Positions 25,871 to 34,587 of a DNA stretch of 64,000 nucleotides are shown here, in pieces. This DNA comes from an uncultured Ruminococcus sp. (GTDB taxonomy: Bacteria; Bacillota; Clostridia; Lachnospirales; Lachnospiraceae): NCBI GenBank assembly GCA_900541505.1, contig UQKK01000005.1:76763-140762 (forward strand). The letters are read 5' to 3'. The notes below the pieces were generated by a model. That model was not told where the DNA came from and ran no database searches. It saw only the letters and a list, made by a program, of their open reading frames with translations. A program made the translations under genes and the position numbers. Position 1 is the first letter of the stretch. Each line of letters starts with the position of its first letter.

Positions 25871-27970
25871 TTACACGCCCACGATTGTCCCGGCTTTTTT
25901 CAGTGCCCGGCGGTAGATGAGATAGAAGAACACCCAAATTCCCACTGCCAGAGCGGCAAGCTTTAAGATATTTGCAAGTTCAAAGTCAGTAAAGGTCCCG
26001 TCATTTGTCACACTCATAAAGACGGCGTACAGGATGGCGAGCAGGCAGCCGGCGACAACGGGGTAGGCGAACAGTTTTGCCAGCTGCTTTTTCAGAACCG
26101 CTTTGCGGTAGCTGCGGGAGGCGCCGAGTTTTTTCAGACTTTCAAAGAGTTCCCGGTTATCCGTGGCAATGGAAATGCTGCGGACATAGGCGATGATGGT
26201 GACTGCCGAGAGCGCGATGATGAAAATATACAGGCAGAGCATGACATAGACGGAGATACCCTGCAGGTAATTCTGCTGCAAAAGGATTTGGATATAGGGT
26301 TCATATTTCCAGTCTGCCATCATGAGAGTGTCTATATCCGGGATAAATCCGTCTCCCGTATAACCATAAGTCTCGCCTTTTTCCTGTAAGAGTTTTTCCT
26401 CCCAGGCATCGTAGAGCGCCATATGGTCAGAAAGCTCTCCGGCATGGGAGATGTAGGTGTTTGCCAGAGCCTCAGCGAAAGGATAGGAAGCTTCATAGTC
26501 TTTGACGTCAAAGGAGATGAGAGACTCCTTGTATGTGTCGCTTAACGAGGCAGTCATCACCGCGTAATCTTCATCGGAAAGCAGATACAGATAAGGGTCG
26601 GACGTCTGGGCGAGGGAAGTATATGCCGCGGTACCTTCATATTGGAGAGGATAGGTTTCTTCTGTGTCCGGGTTGAAAGCGGCATAGAGTCCGTCTTCCC
26701 CTTCCCAGAAATTTCCGGTGCTTCCGGCAGCGACTACGGTCTTATAGCCTCCTGCATTTACAGTGATTTCCTGCCCTGTAATCTGATTGTATACAGAGAC
26801 GGGGAGAAAAAGGGAGAGCTTCCCTTCGGGCGAATCCACGATATTATATTTTCCGTCATCCGTCAAATCCTTATGCTTTCTGGAAATCACCAGATTTGCC
26901 GCCTCTGTTTCTGCAAAATTTTCAATTTCCATGTCATACTCATCCGCCAGCGCATAAATTTCCTCGGAAGAGAGCTGGTCTTCTTCTGCGGGCGTATGGA
27001 AGGTATAGGCGCTCTGGGCGCCGGGGGCTTCCAGAAAAGAGATATCGCTGTAGAGCATACTGTAAAATACGGCAAAGATGCTGGTGAACAAAAGCAGGGC
27101 GATGACGCACATATTTTTGGTCGTGGATTTTGCCGTAAAGCGCATCATGCTGATGGATACCAGATTTTTATAGTATTTTCCCCTGTTTTTCCCAGCCCGC
27201 GCCTGTGCCACGATTCCCAGCATGACAAGGTAAATACCGGCAAGGGTCAGAAGATAAAAGGCATTGATAAAGGAAGGCATCCGAAATCCAAGCACACGGG
27301 CGCTTAAAAAAGGCAGGAACATGGCAATCACCAGTCCGGCTATGACAAAGACGATGCCGACTTTTCCGGTCCAGGAGGGAATCAGCTTCACCATCTCGGT
27401 TTTATGGTTGGTGCGCAGGATATCCATGACGTCACTGCGTTTCACAAACCGCATGCCATAGCAGAATAAAAGCAGCGTCAGGATGACGGCAAAACCGACT
27501 CCTAAGAAAAATCCCTTAAAGCCGAAACGGTATGGGGTATCCCCCGTGGAGATTAAAAAGGTTTCAAATAATTTCCAAATCAGAAAGGACACCGGCATGG
27601 ATAGGATGAGCCCGACAGCGGAAGACACAGCGGCGATGGACCCGAGTTCCCGAAACAAAAGGGGATTCAGCTGCTTTTTGGAGGTTCCCAGCGCCAGGAA
27701 GATACCATATTCCCGGCTTTTATAGCGGAAGAACAGACCGGAGGCATAGAGGGTGAAAATGGTACATCCGGCTGTTGTCACGGCAATCAAAAGGGTGGCA
27801 AGCTTCCGCGTATCTCCGCCCTGGGGCAGGAAATCCTGTACAGTGGGGCTTAGATACATCAGAGCCAGAGAGGTGAGCAGAAGCACGGATAAAAAGATAC
27901 AAAATCCAAGTATCAGATATTGTCCTCTGTTTTTTGTGCGGAGTTTGGCAAATAATTTATGCAAGGTCAT
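25871..27970 (-). CDS. FtsX-family ABC transporter permease (BceB-like)
   Basis: A 699-residue membrane protein with the layout of peptide-antibiotic BceB-type permeases: an FtsX domain of four helices at the N-terminus, further helices, a large extracytoplasmic domain (about residues 300-520) and three closing helices ending in a basic tail. BceAB transporters sense and remove cell-wall-active peptides such as bacitracin. I place the start at ATG 27970 with aggaggt 11 bases upstream; a GTG at 27982 would overlap the ribosome-binding site. The ATPase gene ends 14 bases inside this gene. No response regulator is nearby. Confidence 0.88.
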   Translation of the reverse strand: MTLHKLFAKLRTKNRGQYLILGFCIFLSVLLLTSLALMYLSPTVQDFLPQGGDTRKLATLLIAVTTAGCTIFTLYASGLFFRYKSREYGIFLALGTSKKQLNPLLFRELGSIAAVSSAVGLILSMPVSFLIWKLFETFLISTGDTPYRFGFKGFFLGVGFAVILTLLLFCYGMRFVKRSDVMDILRTNHKTEMVKLIPSWTGKVGIVFVIAGLVIAMFLPFLSARVLGFRMPSFINAFYLLTLAGIYLVMLGIVAQARAGKNRGKYYKNLVSISMMRFTAKSTTKNMCVIALLLFTSIFAVFYSMLYSDISFLEAPGAQSAYTFHTPAEEDQLSSEEIYALADEYDMEIENFAETEAANLVISRKHKDLTDDGKYNIVDSPEGKLSLFLPVSVYNQITGQEITVNAGGYKTVVAAGSTGNFWEGEDGLYAAFNPDTEETYPLQYEGTAAYTSLAQTSDPYLYLLSDEDYAVMTASLSDTYKESLISFDVKDYEASYPFAEALANTYISHAGELSDHMALYDAWEEKLLQEKGETYGYTGDGFIPDIDTLMMADWKYEPYIQILLQQNYLQGISVYVMLCLYIFIIALSAVTIIAYVRSISIATDNRELFESLKKLGASRSYRKAVLKKQLAKLFAYPVVAGCLLAILYAVFMSVTNDGTFTDFELANILKLAALAVGIWVFFYLIYRRALKKAGTIVGV

Positions 27971-28715
27971 CTTCTGTGTCACCTCCTAATACTCTCAAGA
28001 CATCCAGCAGTTCATCCATAAACTCTTTGCGGGAGGATGTCCGCACAAGCTCTTCATAGATTCTTCCGTCTTTTAATACAATGACCCGGTCACAGAAGGA
28101 CGCGGCGTAACTGTCGTGGGTCACCATAAAGACGGTGGCATCCATTTCTTCTTTTGCCTGCAGAAATGCCTGGATGACCGCCTGGCAGGATTTGCTGTCC
28201 AGGTTTCCCGTGGGCTCATCGGCGAGGATGATGTAGGGATGATTCATGAGGGCGCGCGCCACAGCGGTGCGCTGCTTCTCTCCGCCGGAAATCTCAGCGG
28301 GATACTTTTCCATGATATTTTCAATGCCGAAAGAGGCACACAGATGTCTCGCTTTCGCCTCCATCTGGGGTACCGGGGCTTTGGAGATAATCTGCGGCAG
28401 ACAGATATTTTCAAACACAGTCAGCCCGTCTAATAGCATGAAATCCTGGAATACAAATCCTAAATTTTTGTTGCGCACAGCCGAGAGCCGCTGCTCGTTT
28501 AATCCGGACAGGTTCCGGCCGTTTAAAAGAATCTCTCCGTCATCGTGGGGAATGAAGCAGGAGATACAGTTCAAAAGTGTGGTCTTTCCACTCCCCGAAG
28601 GTCCCATGACAGCGACAAATTCCTTTTTCTTTACCTCAAATGAAACATCCTTTAAGACCGGGTATGTCTGACTTCCGGTCCGGTAGCTCTTACTTAAATG
28701 ATTGACTTTCAGCAT
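27957..28715 (-). CDS. ABC transporter ATP-binding protein (BceA/LolD-like)
   Basis: A 252-residue ATPase of the MacB/LolD/BceA group. Walker A is GPSGSGKTT (residues 39-47), the signature reads ISGGEKQR, the Walker B is IILADEPTGNLDS, and the H-loop histidine is in VTHDS. The C-terminus has an extra 30-residue acidic and Leu-rich helix. It is the first gene of a two-gene unit with the BceB-like permease, starting behind aaggaggac. It is divergent from an orphan histidine kinase gene, a partner often found with such transporters. Confidence 0.92.
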   Translation of the reverse strand: MLKVNHLSKSYRTGSQTYPVLKDVSFEVKKKEFVAVMGPSGSGKTTLLNCISCFIPHDDGEILLNGRNLSGLNEQRLSAVRNKNLGFVFQDFMLLDGLTVFENICLPQIISKAPVPQMEAKARHLCASFGIENIMEKYPAEISGGEKQRTAVARALMNHPYIILADEPTGNLDSKSCQAVIQAFLQAKEEMDATVFMVTHDSYAASFCDRVIVLKDGRIYEELVRTSSRKEFMDELLDVLRVLGGDTEDDLA

Positions 28716-28976
28716 GTTTTTATGTCCTCCTTGAATATTAGGAAAGTTCTATGTATCAAGTATAAAAAAATCGCAGCCGGAAAAAAACAGGCTGAAATGT
28801 CAAGTTTGGAAGAGATTTTGTAAAGTTTTGCAAAGACGCCGGGACATAGCGGGGTATAAGGCTGCCGGAAGGCGGCGGGATGGTAGGATTACCGGGGAGG
28901 TCAGGTCTGTCTTGTCAAACGGCGTGCAGGTGTGATAGGCTTAAAAGGAGATTGAGAGGAAAGCAGGAGTTTTTCT

Positions 28977-30284
28977 ATGTTTGAGACATTCTGGAATACA
29001 TTTGGCACCATCCTTTATTTTATACAGGGATACTTCTTTTACCGGGTCATCTGCGGATTTTTAGAAGCCCGGTCAAACCGGGTCATAAAAGGGATATCCT
29101 ATGTGCTGGGGACTCTGACATCCACGGTGGTCATCTTTCCCCAGGACCCGGTCAATATCACGCTGACACTGGCAATATTTTTGGCGATGCTAGCAATCGG
29201 ATTCCGGGAGCGTCCGCTTGTATTGTTCTCCGCGGTTTTGATGTTCTTCCCAATGATTGCAGCGCTGAATTTTCTTGTGTTTGATATGATGGGGAGGCTG
29301 GTCATCTTACCGTTGGCGGACGGCTCTGATGAGATAAATACCATGCTGTCCAATTTGTCTATCCTTATCACAGTCGCGTTTTGGTCTGGTTTTTGCAAAA
29401 TCCTGGGTACAAGGGCGGCGGGAATTGTAAAAACGCTGTATAACAAAGCATGGATTCTGCTGGATGTTGTCTGCGCCGCGTCCTTTTGTTCCGTCTTGCT
29501 GTTCGTCTATTATACGCCGGCACAGACGTGGAAGGTGTGGATTGGCATGGCGGCGTGCGTGGGGACAAATATCGGCAGTATCTGGCTGGTATTTTACATG
29601 GCGAAAAGTATCCGCGCCGATATGGAAGGAAAGAATTTAAAACTGCAGAGGGACTACTACAGGCAGATAGAAGAAAATCAGCTCATGCTGCGCAGATTTA
29701 AGCATGATGTGAACAATCATTTTCTCGTGGTTTCAGGGCTTCTGGAAGAGGGGAAGACAGAAGAGGCGAAGGCATACTTTTCCAAATTGGCGGGACAGAT
29801 TCAGACAAAGGGGCGCATCTTTTGCAGGGACAGCATTGTCAATGCCGTGTTAAATGCCAAATATGAGGAGGCAGAGGCAGACGGAACCTGCTGTACCTAT
29901 CAGATTGACATTGATGAGCTGACCTTTGTGGACAGCTTAGACATCTGTACCATTTTTGCCAACACGCTGGATAATGCGCTGGAAGCCTGCCGGAACATAC
30001 CGGATTTAAAGAAACGCCGGATAGTCGCAAGGGCAAGGTGTACGGAGAACGGGTATTTCAGTTATGAGATACAGAACAGCATGGCAGGGGAAGTGCGGGA
30101 GAAAAACGGAAGATTTTTTACCACCAAGGCAGAAAAACATTCTCACGGGTATGGTATTTCCAATATCCGAGCAGCGGTGGAACGCTACCGTGGGACCTTG
30201 GATATCCGCTATGACAAGGAAGAGTTTGACGTGACCATCTTTATCGCGGCGCGCGCGGAATGGACGCCGGAGCGGGCAGTGTAA
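28977..30284 (+). CDS. GHKL sensor histidine kinase (AgrC-like), no adjacent response regulator
   Basis: A 435-residue membrane sensor. About six hydrophobic helices fill residues 5-215, a dimerisation helix follows, and the phosphoacceptor region reads RRFKHDVNNHF with His at about 243. The ATP-binding domain has the N-box NTLDNALEAC and a G-box GYGISNI, the GHKL (HATPase_c_5) type found in AgrC-like quorum-sensing kinases. It starts at ATG behind caggag. It is divergent from the BceAB-like genes, and the lar genes come next downstream. No response regulator is within the window, so its partner must be elsewhere or it signals otherwise. Confidence 0.88.
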   Translation: MFETFWNTFGTILYFIQGYFFYRVICGFLEARSNRVIKGISYVLGTLTSTVVIFPQDPVNITLTLAIFLAMLAIGFRERPLVLFSAVLMFFPMIAALNFLVFDMMGRLVILPLADGSDEINTMLSNLSILITVAFWSGFCKILGTRAAGIVKTLYNKAWILLDVVCAASFCSVLLFVYYTPAQTWKVWIGMAACVGTNIGSIWLVFYMAKSIRADMEGKNLKLQRDYYRQIEENQLMLRRFKHDVNNHFLVVSGLLEEGKTEEAKAYFSKLAGQIQTKGRIFCRDSIVNAVLNAKYEEAEADGTCCTYQIDIDELTFVDSLDICTIFANTLDNALEACRNIPDLKKRRIVARARCTENGYFSYEIQNSMAGEVREKNGRFFTTKAEKHSHGYGISNIRAAVERYRGTLDIRYDKEEFDVTIFIAARAEWTPERAV

Positions 30285-30378
30285 GGGCGGAATATTCAGC
30301 AGAAAAAAGCGGGAAAACATTTGACCTGGAGTGCACTCCAGATGCTATAGTATTACAAGAACAGGGAGAAGGTGCCAT

Positions 30379-31122
30379 ATGGAGTTACAGGAAATCTTAG
30401 AAAAAGTAAAGACAGGAGAGCTCTCCGTGAAAGAAGCGGAACTGCATCTGCGGAGGGAACCTTTTGAAGAGTTGGGATATGCCAAGCTGGATACGCACAG
30501 GAAGGTGCGCTCCGGATTTGCGGAGGTCGTGTTCTGCAGCGGAAAAGCGGACGAACATCTTCTGCATATTTATCAGAAATTATACGAGGAGGAAGGGGAG
30601 GTCTTCGGGACCCGCGCGAATGAAGCCCAGTATGAGCTGGTGAAGACGGTGATACCCGATATCGAATACGATAAGATTTCCCGTATCCTCAAGCTGGAGA
30701 AAAAGGGAAAGAAACGGATTGGTAAGATTGCGGTCTGCACGGCGGGCACGGCGGACATTCCCGTGGCGGAGGAAGCGGCGCAGACGGCGGAGTACTTTGG
30801 AAGCAATGTGGAGCGGATTTACGATATCGGCGTCAGCGGCATACACCGGTTGATGTCCAGGCTGGAGACCATCCAGAGCGCTAACTGCGTGGTGGCAGTG
30901 GCCGGGATGGAGGGAGCGCTGGCGAGCGTTCTTGGCGGGCTGGTGGACAAACCGGTCATCGCGGTACCCACTTCTGTGGGATACGGGGCAAATTTAAACG
31001 GGCTGTCGGCGCTGCTGACAATGATAAACTCCTGTGCCAATGGGATTGCGGTGGTGAACATCGACAATGGCTACGGCGCGGGGTATATCGCGACACAGAT
31101 TAACAGACTGGGGGCAGAATAA
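30379..31122 (+). CDS. larB: Nickel-pincer cofactor biosynthesis protein LarB
   Basis: A 247-residue LarB, the enzyme that carboxylates and hydrolyses nicotinic acid adenine dinucleotide in the first step of the nickel-pincer nucleotide cofactor. The C-terminal half is the AIR-carboxylase (PurE-like) domain with AVCTAGTADIPVAEEA (from about residue 119) and the AVAGMEGALASVLGG segment. I chose ATG 30379 behind ggagaagg; an upstream in-frame start at 30331 lacks a site. Its stop codon touches the TTG start of larC. Confidence 0.93.
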   Translation: MELQEILEKVKTGELSVKEAELHLRREPFEELGYAKLDTHRKVRSGFAEVVFCSGKADEHLLHIYQKLYEEEGEVFGTRANEAQYELVKTVIPDIEYDKISRILKLEKKGKKRIGKIAVCTAGTADIPVAEEAAQTAEYFGSNVERIYDIGVSGIHRLMSRLETIQSANCVVAVAGMEGALASVLGGLVDKPVIAVPTSVGYGANLNGLSALLTMINSCANGIAVVNIDNGYGAGYIATQINRLGAE

Positions 31123-32508
31123 TTGGAACAGAAGTTATATTTGGAATGTTACGCCGGAATCAGCGGCGATATGATGGTGGCGGCGCTTTTGGATTTGGGC
31201 GCGGACGAGAGCGTATTGAGAAAAGCACTTGAAAGCCTCTCTGTGGACGGGTTTGACATCCGTATCAGCCGGGTAAAAAAGTCGGGCATTGATGCCTGCG
31301 ATTTTGCTGTGGTGCTGGATGAGGCTCATGAAAATCATGACCATGATATGGAATACCTGTACGGGCACACCCATGAACATGGGGAAGAGCACAACCACAG
31401 CCACCCGCACAGTCATGAAGAGGAAGACCATCATGAGCACGGGCATGGGCATCACGATGACGCCGCGCACACTCATCATGAACATGAGGGGCATGAAGGA
31501 CACGGCGGACACAGCCATGTGCATCCCCATACCCACCGGAGACTTCAGGATGTGCTCTATATCTTAGAACAGGCAAAGCTTACGGAACGGGCAAGAAGAT
31601 ACGCAAAGCGGATTTTTGAGATACTCGCGGAGGCGGAGGCAAAGGCGCACGGTACAGACAAAGAGCAGGTGCATTTCCACGAAGTGGGGGCTGTGGACTC
31701 CATCGTGGATATCACGGCTGTGGCAGTCTGCATGGACAACCTGGGAATCACAGAGACGATTATCCCGGTACTCTATGAGGGGACAGGATTTGTCCGCTGC
31801 CAGCACGGAATGATGACGATTCCGGTGCCTGCGGTGGCGGCAACGGCAGAAGCGCATCATCTTCCCTTACATATCACAGAGCGCAAAGGAGAACTGGTGA
31901 CGCCCACGGGAGCAGCGATTGCCGCGGCATTTCGCACGTCGGGCAGTCTTCCGCAGCGTTTTTCAATAAAGAAAACCGGCATCGGGGCAGGAAAGCGCAG
32001 CTATGAATATCCCAGCCTTCTGCGCGCTATGCTCATTGAAGAACTTGAAACGACTAAGGAGGATGTGGTCTATAAGCTGGAGAGCAATATTGATGACTGC
32101 ACTGGGGAAGCGCTGGGCTATGTGATGGAGCGTTTGTTCGAGGCAGGCGCCAGGGATGTGCACTATATTCCGGTGTACATGAAGAAAAACCGTCCGGCTT
32201 ATGAATTGTGCGTCATCTGTATGGAGGAGGATATCCCCCGTTTGGAGGAAATCATTTTTGCGGAGACCACGACCATCGGTATCCGCCGTCAGAAGATGGA
32301 GCGCACGGTGCTCAAAAGAGAGAAGAAGGAGATAGAGACCCCTCTTGGAAAGGCGAACATCAAGCTCTGCAAGGTGGAGACAGAAGGCGGAGGATTTTAC
32401 CGCGCCTATCCGGAGTACGAGAGTGTGGCGGCTCTCTGCAGAGAGCACGGCAAGTCCTACCAGGAAGTCTACCAGATGATTGTGAGGGCATATCATGAAA
32501 ATCAGTGA
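31123..32508 (+). CDS. larC: Nickel-pincer cofactor nickel insertase LarC (single ORF, very His-rich)
   Basis: A 461-residue LarC, which loads nickel into the pincer nucleotide in a CTP-dependent step. The N-terminus reads YLECYAGISGDMMVAAL. Residues 69-138 form a histidine-rich stretch with 28 His in 70 residues, clearly a metal-binding region. In Lactobacillus plantarum the protein is made from two frames by programmed frameshifting (larC1/larC2), whereas here one uninterrupted frame encodes the whole. The start is TTG 31123, directly after the larB stop. It overlaps larE by 14 bases. Confidence 0.94.
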   Translation: MEQKLYLECYAGISGDMMVAALLDLGADESVLRKALESLSVDGFDIRISRVKKSGIDACDFAVVLDEAHENHDHDMEYLYGHTHEHGEEHNHSHPHSHEEEDHHEHGHGHHDDAAHTHHEHEGHEGHGGHSHVHPHTHRRLQDVLYILEQAKLTERARRYAKRIFEILAEAEAKAHGTDKEQVHFHEVGAVDSIVDITAVAVCMDNLGITETIIPVLYEGTGFVRCQHGMMTIPVPAVAATAEAHHLPLHITERKGELVTPTGAAIAAAFRTSGSLPQRFSIKKTGIGAGKRSYEYPSLLRAMLIEELETTKEDVVYKLESNIDDCTGEALGYVMERLFEAGARDVHYIPVYMKKNRPAYELCVICMEEDIPRLEEIIFAETTTIGIRRQKMERTVLKREKKEIETPLGKANIKLCKVETEGGGFYRAYPEYESVAALCREHGKSYQEVYQMIVRAYHENQ

Positions 32509-33439
32509 GAGCACGTACGAGGAGAAAAAGCGCCTTCTGCTTAAGAAAATGGAGGAATATGCCGGGGAAGAGATGGTAGTCGCTTTTTCCGGCGGGGTGG
32601 ACAGCAGTCTCCTCTTGAAGCTTGCCTGTGAAGCGGCAGAGAGAAGGCGGTCTAAGAGCGGTAAAGAGAAAGAAACTGGAGGAACGGCGAAGGGAAAGAG
32701 ACTTCAGGGAGCGGTTTACGCGGTGACCGTTCATTCCAGACTTCACCCGGCCGAGGATTTGGCGATTGCCGCGAAAGTGGCTAAGGAAACGGGGGCAGTG
32801 CACCGGGTCATTGAGGCGGACGAACTGAAGGAAGCGCAGATTTGTGACAATCCCAAAGACCGCTGTTACCGGTGTAAAAAATATCTCTTCGGAAAGATAC
32901 AGCAGATGGCAGAAGAACTGGGAATTTCGCGTATCCTGGAGGGCACCAACGAGGATGACCTGCATGTGTACCGTCCGGGAATCCGCGCGGTGCGGGAACT
33001 GGGAATCCTAAGTCCTCTGGCGGAGTGCAAAATGACGAAAGCGGAGGTCAGGTGTCTGGCCAAGGAGTACGGCATCTCAGTGGCAAAGCGCCCGGCAGGT
33101 CCCTGCCTTGCCACACGTTTTCCCTATGGCACCAGACTGACTTATGAGAAGATAGCGGCTGTGGACAAGGGGGAACAGTTTATAAAATCTTTGGGATTTG
33201 AGAATGTGAGGTTGCGCGTACACGGTGAGCTTGCGAGGATTGAAGTGGCGGAAACGGATTTGGAACGTCTGCTTTTTGTGAAAAAAGATGTGATATCGTT
33301 TCTTAAGAAACTTGGTTTTGCGTATGTGACGTTGGATTTGGAAGGCTTTCGCTCCGGCAGTATGGATGTGGGGCTGCAGGGCGAAGCGCAGAAAGGAGTG
33401 AAGACGGATGACCATTGCGGAAGTGAGCAAAAAATATGA
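32495..33439 (+). CDS. larE: ATP-dependent sulphur transferase LarE
   Basis: A 314-residue PP-loop protein that adds sulphur to the pincer nucleotide. The PP-loop is SGGVDSS at residues 32-38. Three cysteines in CDNPKDRCYRCKK (about 114-126) and another in RPAGPCLATR (about 198-207) are present; the last is in the position of the sacrificial cysteine in L. plantarum LarE. The other three could hold a [4Fe-4S] cluster as reported for other LarE proteins. A Lys/Arg-rich insertion of about 20 residues lies near residue 55. Its 3' end overlaps the MerR regulator gene by 32 bases. No larA racemase gene is in the window. Confidence 0.93.
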   Translation: MKISESTYEEKKRLLLKKMEEYAGEEMVVAFSGGVDSSLLLKLACEAAERRRSKSGKEKETGGTAKGKRLQGAVYAVTVHSRLHPAEDLAIAAKVAKETGAVHRVIEADELKEAQICDNPKDRCYRCKKYLFGKIQQMAEELGISRILEGTNEDDLHVYRPGIRAVRELGILSPLAECKMTKAEVRCLAKEYGISVAKRPAGPCLATRFPYGTRLTYEKIAAVDKGEQFIKSLGFENVRLRVHGELARIEVAETDLERLLFVKKDVISFLKKLGFAYVTLDLEGFRSGSMDVGLQGEAQKGVKTDDHCGSEQKI

Positions 33440-33809
33440 TATCTCAGCGGATACTCTGCGGTATTATGAGCGGATTGGACTGATTCCTCCGGTGCCGAGA
33501 AACAAAAGCGGAATCCGGGACTATGATGAGGTCTCCTGCGGCTGGGTGGAGATGATGAAGTGTTTCCGCGCCGCGGGGGTGCAGATTGAGGCATTGATTG
33601 AATATGTAGATTTATTCCAGCAGGGTGATGCGACAGTGCAGGCGCGCAAGGAGATTCTGATTGAGCAGCGCAGCCAGTTGAAAGAGCGAATCGCGCAGAT
33701 GGAAGCCTCGCTTAAGCGCCTGAACGCAAAGATAGAAAAATACGAGGATATGCGCCGGGTGGAAGAACATTTGCGGAGTATGGGGACCAAACATACAGAG
33801 GAAAGATAG
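33408..33809 (+). CDS. MerR-family transcriptional regulator
   Basis: A 133-residue MerR-type regulator. The winged-helix DNA-binding domain reads MTIAEVSKKYDISADTLRYYERIGLIPPVPRN at residues 1-32, and a long coiled-coil dimerisation helix (about 80-120) follows. There is no cysteine-rich metal site; it is closest to the small-molecule or aldehyde-responsive MerR group with a short C-terminus. It starts inside the larE gene, so it is co-transcribed with larBCE and may control them or another redox or metal function. Confidence 0.9.
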   Translation: MTIAEVSKKYDISADTLRYYERIGLIPPVPRNKSGIRDYDEVSCGWVEMMKCFRAAGVQIEALIEYVDLFQQGDATVQARKEILIEQRSQLKERIAQMEASLKRLNAKIEKYEDMRRVEEHLRSMGTKHTEER

Positions 33810-33859
33810 GGCAGTAAAGAATATCCGGATTTCCTTTGGATGCCTGCATTTTATAAAGT

Positions 33860-33888
33860 CTGCCCCACCGGGAAAACCGGAGGGGCAG
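33860..33888. terminator. GC-rich hairpin between convergent regulator genes
   Basis: The stem ctgccccaccgg / ccggaggggcag closes on a gaaaa loop. It lies between the ends of the MerR (plus) and MarR (minus) genes. It lacks a clear T-run in either direction, so its efficiency is uncertain. Confidence 0.55.
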
Positions 33889-33911
33889 AGGTAAGAGGTG
33901 CTTGCTTTATC

Positions 33912-34412
33912 TTATTCATTTTCTGAAATCGGCTTGCTTTCCATTTCGGTTTCGTCAGGCATTTCCGTAATAAAATCTAAGACAGAAAAAAAAGTATGTA
34001 TGTCTGACTCTGAATAATGCTTTTCTAAATAATAAATCAGACGCTGTATATCAGTGATATCGAATAAAACATGGCTTTGAGTAAGCTGACGTCCTTTTTG
34101 TGTTACAAATAAAAGGGCGTTTTTTTTATTTTCAAGGGATTTTGCTCTTTGTACGAGTCCCTTCTTTTCCAGCCGATTGATTGCCTGGGTAATCGCGCTT
34201 TTTGAACAAGCACGGTCTTTTGCCAGTTCAGTGATTGTAATTCCCGGATATCTCTCTATATCTAAAACCAGATGAGCTTCTACAGGAGTGTAGCTTTCAC
34301 CCGTTCCATAATCATGGACGGTCTGAAGAGTGTTCCTTGTCATGAAATTGTATTTATGAAAAATATTTGAAAAATGCAGCAATTCTTCATCGTTCCATCT
34401 GGAATCTTTCAT
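33912..34412 (-). CDS. MarR-family transcriptional regulator
   Basis: A 166-residue MarR-type winged-helix repressor. The helix-turn-helix lies around residues 60-85 (ITELAKDRACSKSAITQAINRLEKKGL), followed by the wing with a Lys-rich loop. It is divergent from the PatB-type lyase and permease genes, and two matching palindromes lie in the intergenic region, which makes it the obvious regulator of those genes. It ends in an acidic tail. The gene is AT-richer than its neighbours. Confidence 0.9.
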   Translation of the reverse strand: MKDSRWNDEELLHFSNIFHKYNFMTRNTLQTVHDYGTGESYTPVEAHLVLDIERYPGITITELAKDRACSKSAITQAINRLEKKGLVQRAKSLENKKNALLFVTQKGRQLTQSHVLFDITDIQRLIYYLEKHYSESDIHTFFSVLDFITEMPDETEMESKPISENE

Positions 34413-34483
34413 AGGTTCGGCCTCCTAAACAATTGTCTTTCCTTAGTATATCGAAGTCTTGTAAAAGTTTCAAGAAGGATAAA

Positions 34484-34500
34484 AGTTAATGACATTAATT
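34484..34500. promoter_or_regulatory. MarR operator, distal copy
   Basis: AGTTAAT-gac-ATTAATT: a 7-3-7 inverted repeat with one mismatch, lying nine bases upstream of the -35 box of the 34588 operon. It is the same sequence as the site at 34551-34567 apart from the spacer and one arm base. Confidence 0.65.
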
Positions 34501-34509
34501 AAAAATACA

Positions 34510-34538
34510 TTGCATTTTAATAGTATGCGTGGTATATT
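34510..34538 (+). promoter_or_regulatory. Promoter of the PatB-permease operon
   Basis: TTGCAT at 34510-34515, a 17-base spacer and TATATT at 34533-34538. The start site near 34545 would place the proximal operator over the first transcribed bases. Confidence 0.65.
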
Positions 34539-34550
34539 TAATAAAAATAT

Positions 34551-34567
34551 AGTTAATTGTATTAACT
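34551..34567. promoter_or_regulatory. MarR operator, proximal copy
   Basis: AGTTAAT-tgt-ATTAACT: a perfect 7-3-7 palindrome just after the transcription start. Binding here would block elongation or promoter clearance. Its centre is 67 bases from the centre of the distal copy. Confidence 0.7.
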
Positions 34568-34587
34568 AAAAGGAAGGAGAGAGGAAA

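Noticed and set aside
25527..25937. 136-codon minus-strand open frame upstream of the Rpn genes
   Set aside because: It covers the duplicated upstream region and the terminator hairpin of the BceAB-like operon and has no recognisable product.
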